Assembly (NCBI GenBank): GCA_020343755.1
Contig: CP070810.1
Span: 285,043-290,170, forward strand
From: Dehalococcoidia bacterium
Lineage (GTDB): Bacteria; Chloroflexota; Dehalococcoidia; Dehalococcoidales; E44-bin46
Length of the DNA stretch: 5,128 nt
Reading direction: 5' to 3'
The stretch's first letter is position 1, and each line of letters starts with the position of its first letter. Position numbers and translations under genes: made by a program. Positions 4,375 through 5,128 of the stretch are shown here, piece after piece. A model generated the notes under the pieces. It searched no databases and was not told where the DNA came from. It saw nothing but the letters and a program-made list of their open reading frames with translations.

Positions 4375-5128
4375 GGAAGCCGAGATTGAATTTATTGCCT
4401 CGGGTGATGTCACTTCCCCTCAGGGGTTTCACGCTGGCGCCACCTACGCTGGAATAAAGAGGGAGGCCAACGATGTTTTAGACCTGGGCATCCTCTTTTC
4501 CGAGGTGCCGTGTGTGGCTACGGCTTTATTTACTACCAATCGAATTAAGGCGGCTCCGGTAGTTCTATCTCAACAGCGTTTACAATCGGGGAGAGCTTCG
4601 GCGGTGGTGGTAAATAGCGGCTGTGCCAATGCCTTTACCGGTGAGCAGGGAGTTGCCGATGCTGCTGAGATGGCAGAGATAGCGGCCAGGAATATTGGGG
4701 TATCACCTGAGGATGTTCTGGTAGCTAGCACCGGGGTGATTGGGCTGCGGCTACCGATGGCGCTGATAAAAGCTGGCATAAAACAGGTGGCTCTTGATAG
4801 GGATGGCGGTCATAAGCTGGCACGGGCAATGATGACCACCGATACCGTCCCCAAGGAAGCAGCAGTAAGTGTCAAGGTTGATGACATTAAGTTTATTATT
4901 GGTGGGGTAGCTAAAGGTGCCGGGATGATTCACCCCAATCTGGCTACTTTACTTTGTTTTCTGACTACCGATGCTGCCGTGGACGTAGATTTTCTCAGGT
5001 TGGCACTACGAAAAGCAGCTGGGGTTTCCTTTAATATGATTTCAATTGACGGGGATACCAGCCCCAACGATATGCTGTTAATAATGGCTAACGGGCTGGC
5101 GGGCACCAAGCCTATTTCCCAGAAAAGT
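4373..5128 (+). CDS. argJ: Bifunctional ornithine acetyltransferase / N-acetylglutamate synthase, 5' part
   Basis: ArgJ moves the acetyl group from N-acetylornithine to glutamate in the cyclic arginine pathway, and in some species also makes N-acetylglutamate from acetyl-CoA. The frame is open to the right edge, giving 252 residues of a family usually near 400. Family blocks include GFHAGATYAGIK (18-29), VATALFTTNRIKAAPV (48-63), VVVNSGCANAFTG (78-90), ASTGVIG (118-124, the likely oxyanion-hole region), and KGAGMIHPNLATLL (181-194). The last contains the self-cleavage point before Thr192, the catalytic nucleophile. ISIDGDTSPND (223-233) follows. An in-frame TAG at 4346-4348 limits the start, and GTG 4373 is the only standard start codon between it and the conserved region. 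No Shine-Dalgarno site precedes it, which fits a leaderless start. It is divergent from the PK_C-like gene, and other arg genes may follow outside the window. Confidence 0.96.
   Translation, partial: MEAEIEFIASGDVTSPQGFHAGATYAGIKREANDVLDLGILFSEVPCVATALFTTNRIKAAPVVLSQQRLQSGRASAVVVNSGCANAFTGEQGVADAAEMAEIAARNIGVSPEDVLVASTGVIGLRLPMALIKAGIKQVALDRDGGHKLARAMMTTDTVPKEAAVSVKVDDIKFIIGGVAKGAGMIHPNLATLLCFLTTDAAVDVDFLRLALRKAAGVSFNMISIDGDTSPNDMLLIMANGLAGTKPISQKS

Noticed and set aside
4570..4933. Two short - strand open frames (4570-4779 and 4751-4933)
   Set aside because: They lie opposite argJ, whose conserved blocks continue unbroken through the region.

Overview
This window looks like a stretch of bacterial chromosome with roughly balanced base composition. 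It carries housekeeping genes (mutS, argJ) and several small proteins of unknown role. The stand-alone pyruvate-kinase-C-like protein, the FAH-family enzyme and the small four-helix membrane proteins remind me of anaerobic Chloroflexota of the Dehalococcoidia type. That assignment rests on recalled resemblance, not on a search, and is tentative.

Layout, left to right. Positions 1-1173 hold the 3' part of mutS on the + strand (the 5' end lies outside the window). Two small four-helix membrane proteins follow, 1205-1594 and 1607-1987, each with a strong Shine-Dalgarno site. They are clear paralogues of each other and probably share the mutS transcript. Just after them, at 2001-2048, lies a short relic of a second mutS 3' end, so the two membrane genes sit between an intact and a broken copy of the mutS tail. 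A sigma70-like promoter at 2105-2132 then drives a secreted protein (2157-2864). Its middle is a beta-type domain, flanked by an acidic arm with tyrosine at every sixth residue and a basic arm with the same six-residue period.

On the - strand, two genes converge on that gene: a fumarylacetoacetate-hydrolase-family enzyme (2900-3664), and upstream of it a stand-alone protein like the C-terminal domain of pyruvate kinase (3718-4281), which has a strong Shine-Dalgarno site. A 91-base divergent control region separates the latter from argJ, which starts at GTG 4373 and runs off the right edge. argJ appears to have an almost leaderless mRNA, and a 7-bp-arm inverted repeat covers its -10 box and start codon.

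Working together: mutS belongs to mismatch repair and argJ to arginine synthesis. The FAH-family and PK_C-like genes may form a two-gene unit acting on pyruvate- or oxaloacetate-like compounds (inference). The membrane pair and the secreted hexad-repeat protein have no known role. The most notable items are the exact hexad architecture of the secreted protein and the duplicated mutS tail, which suggests a past insertion or recombination event downstream of mutS.
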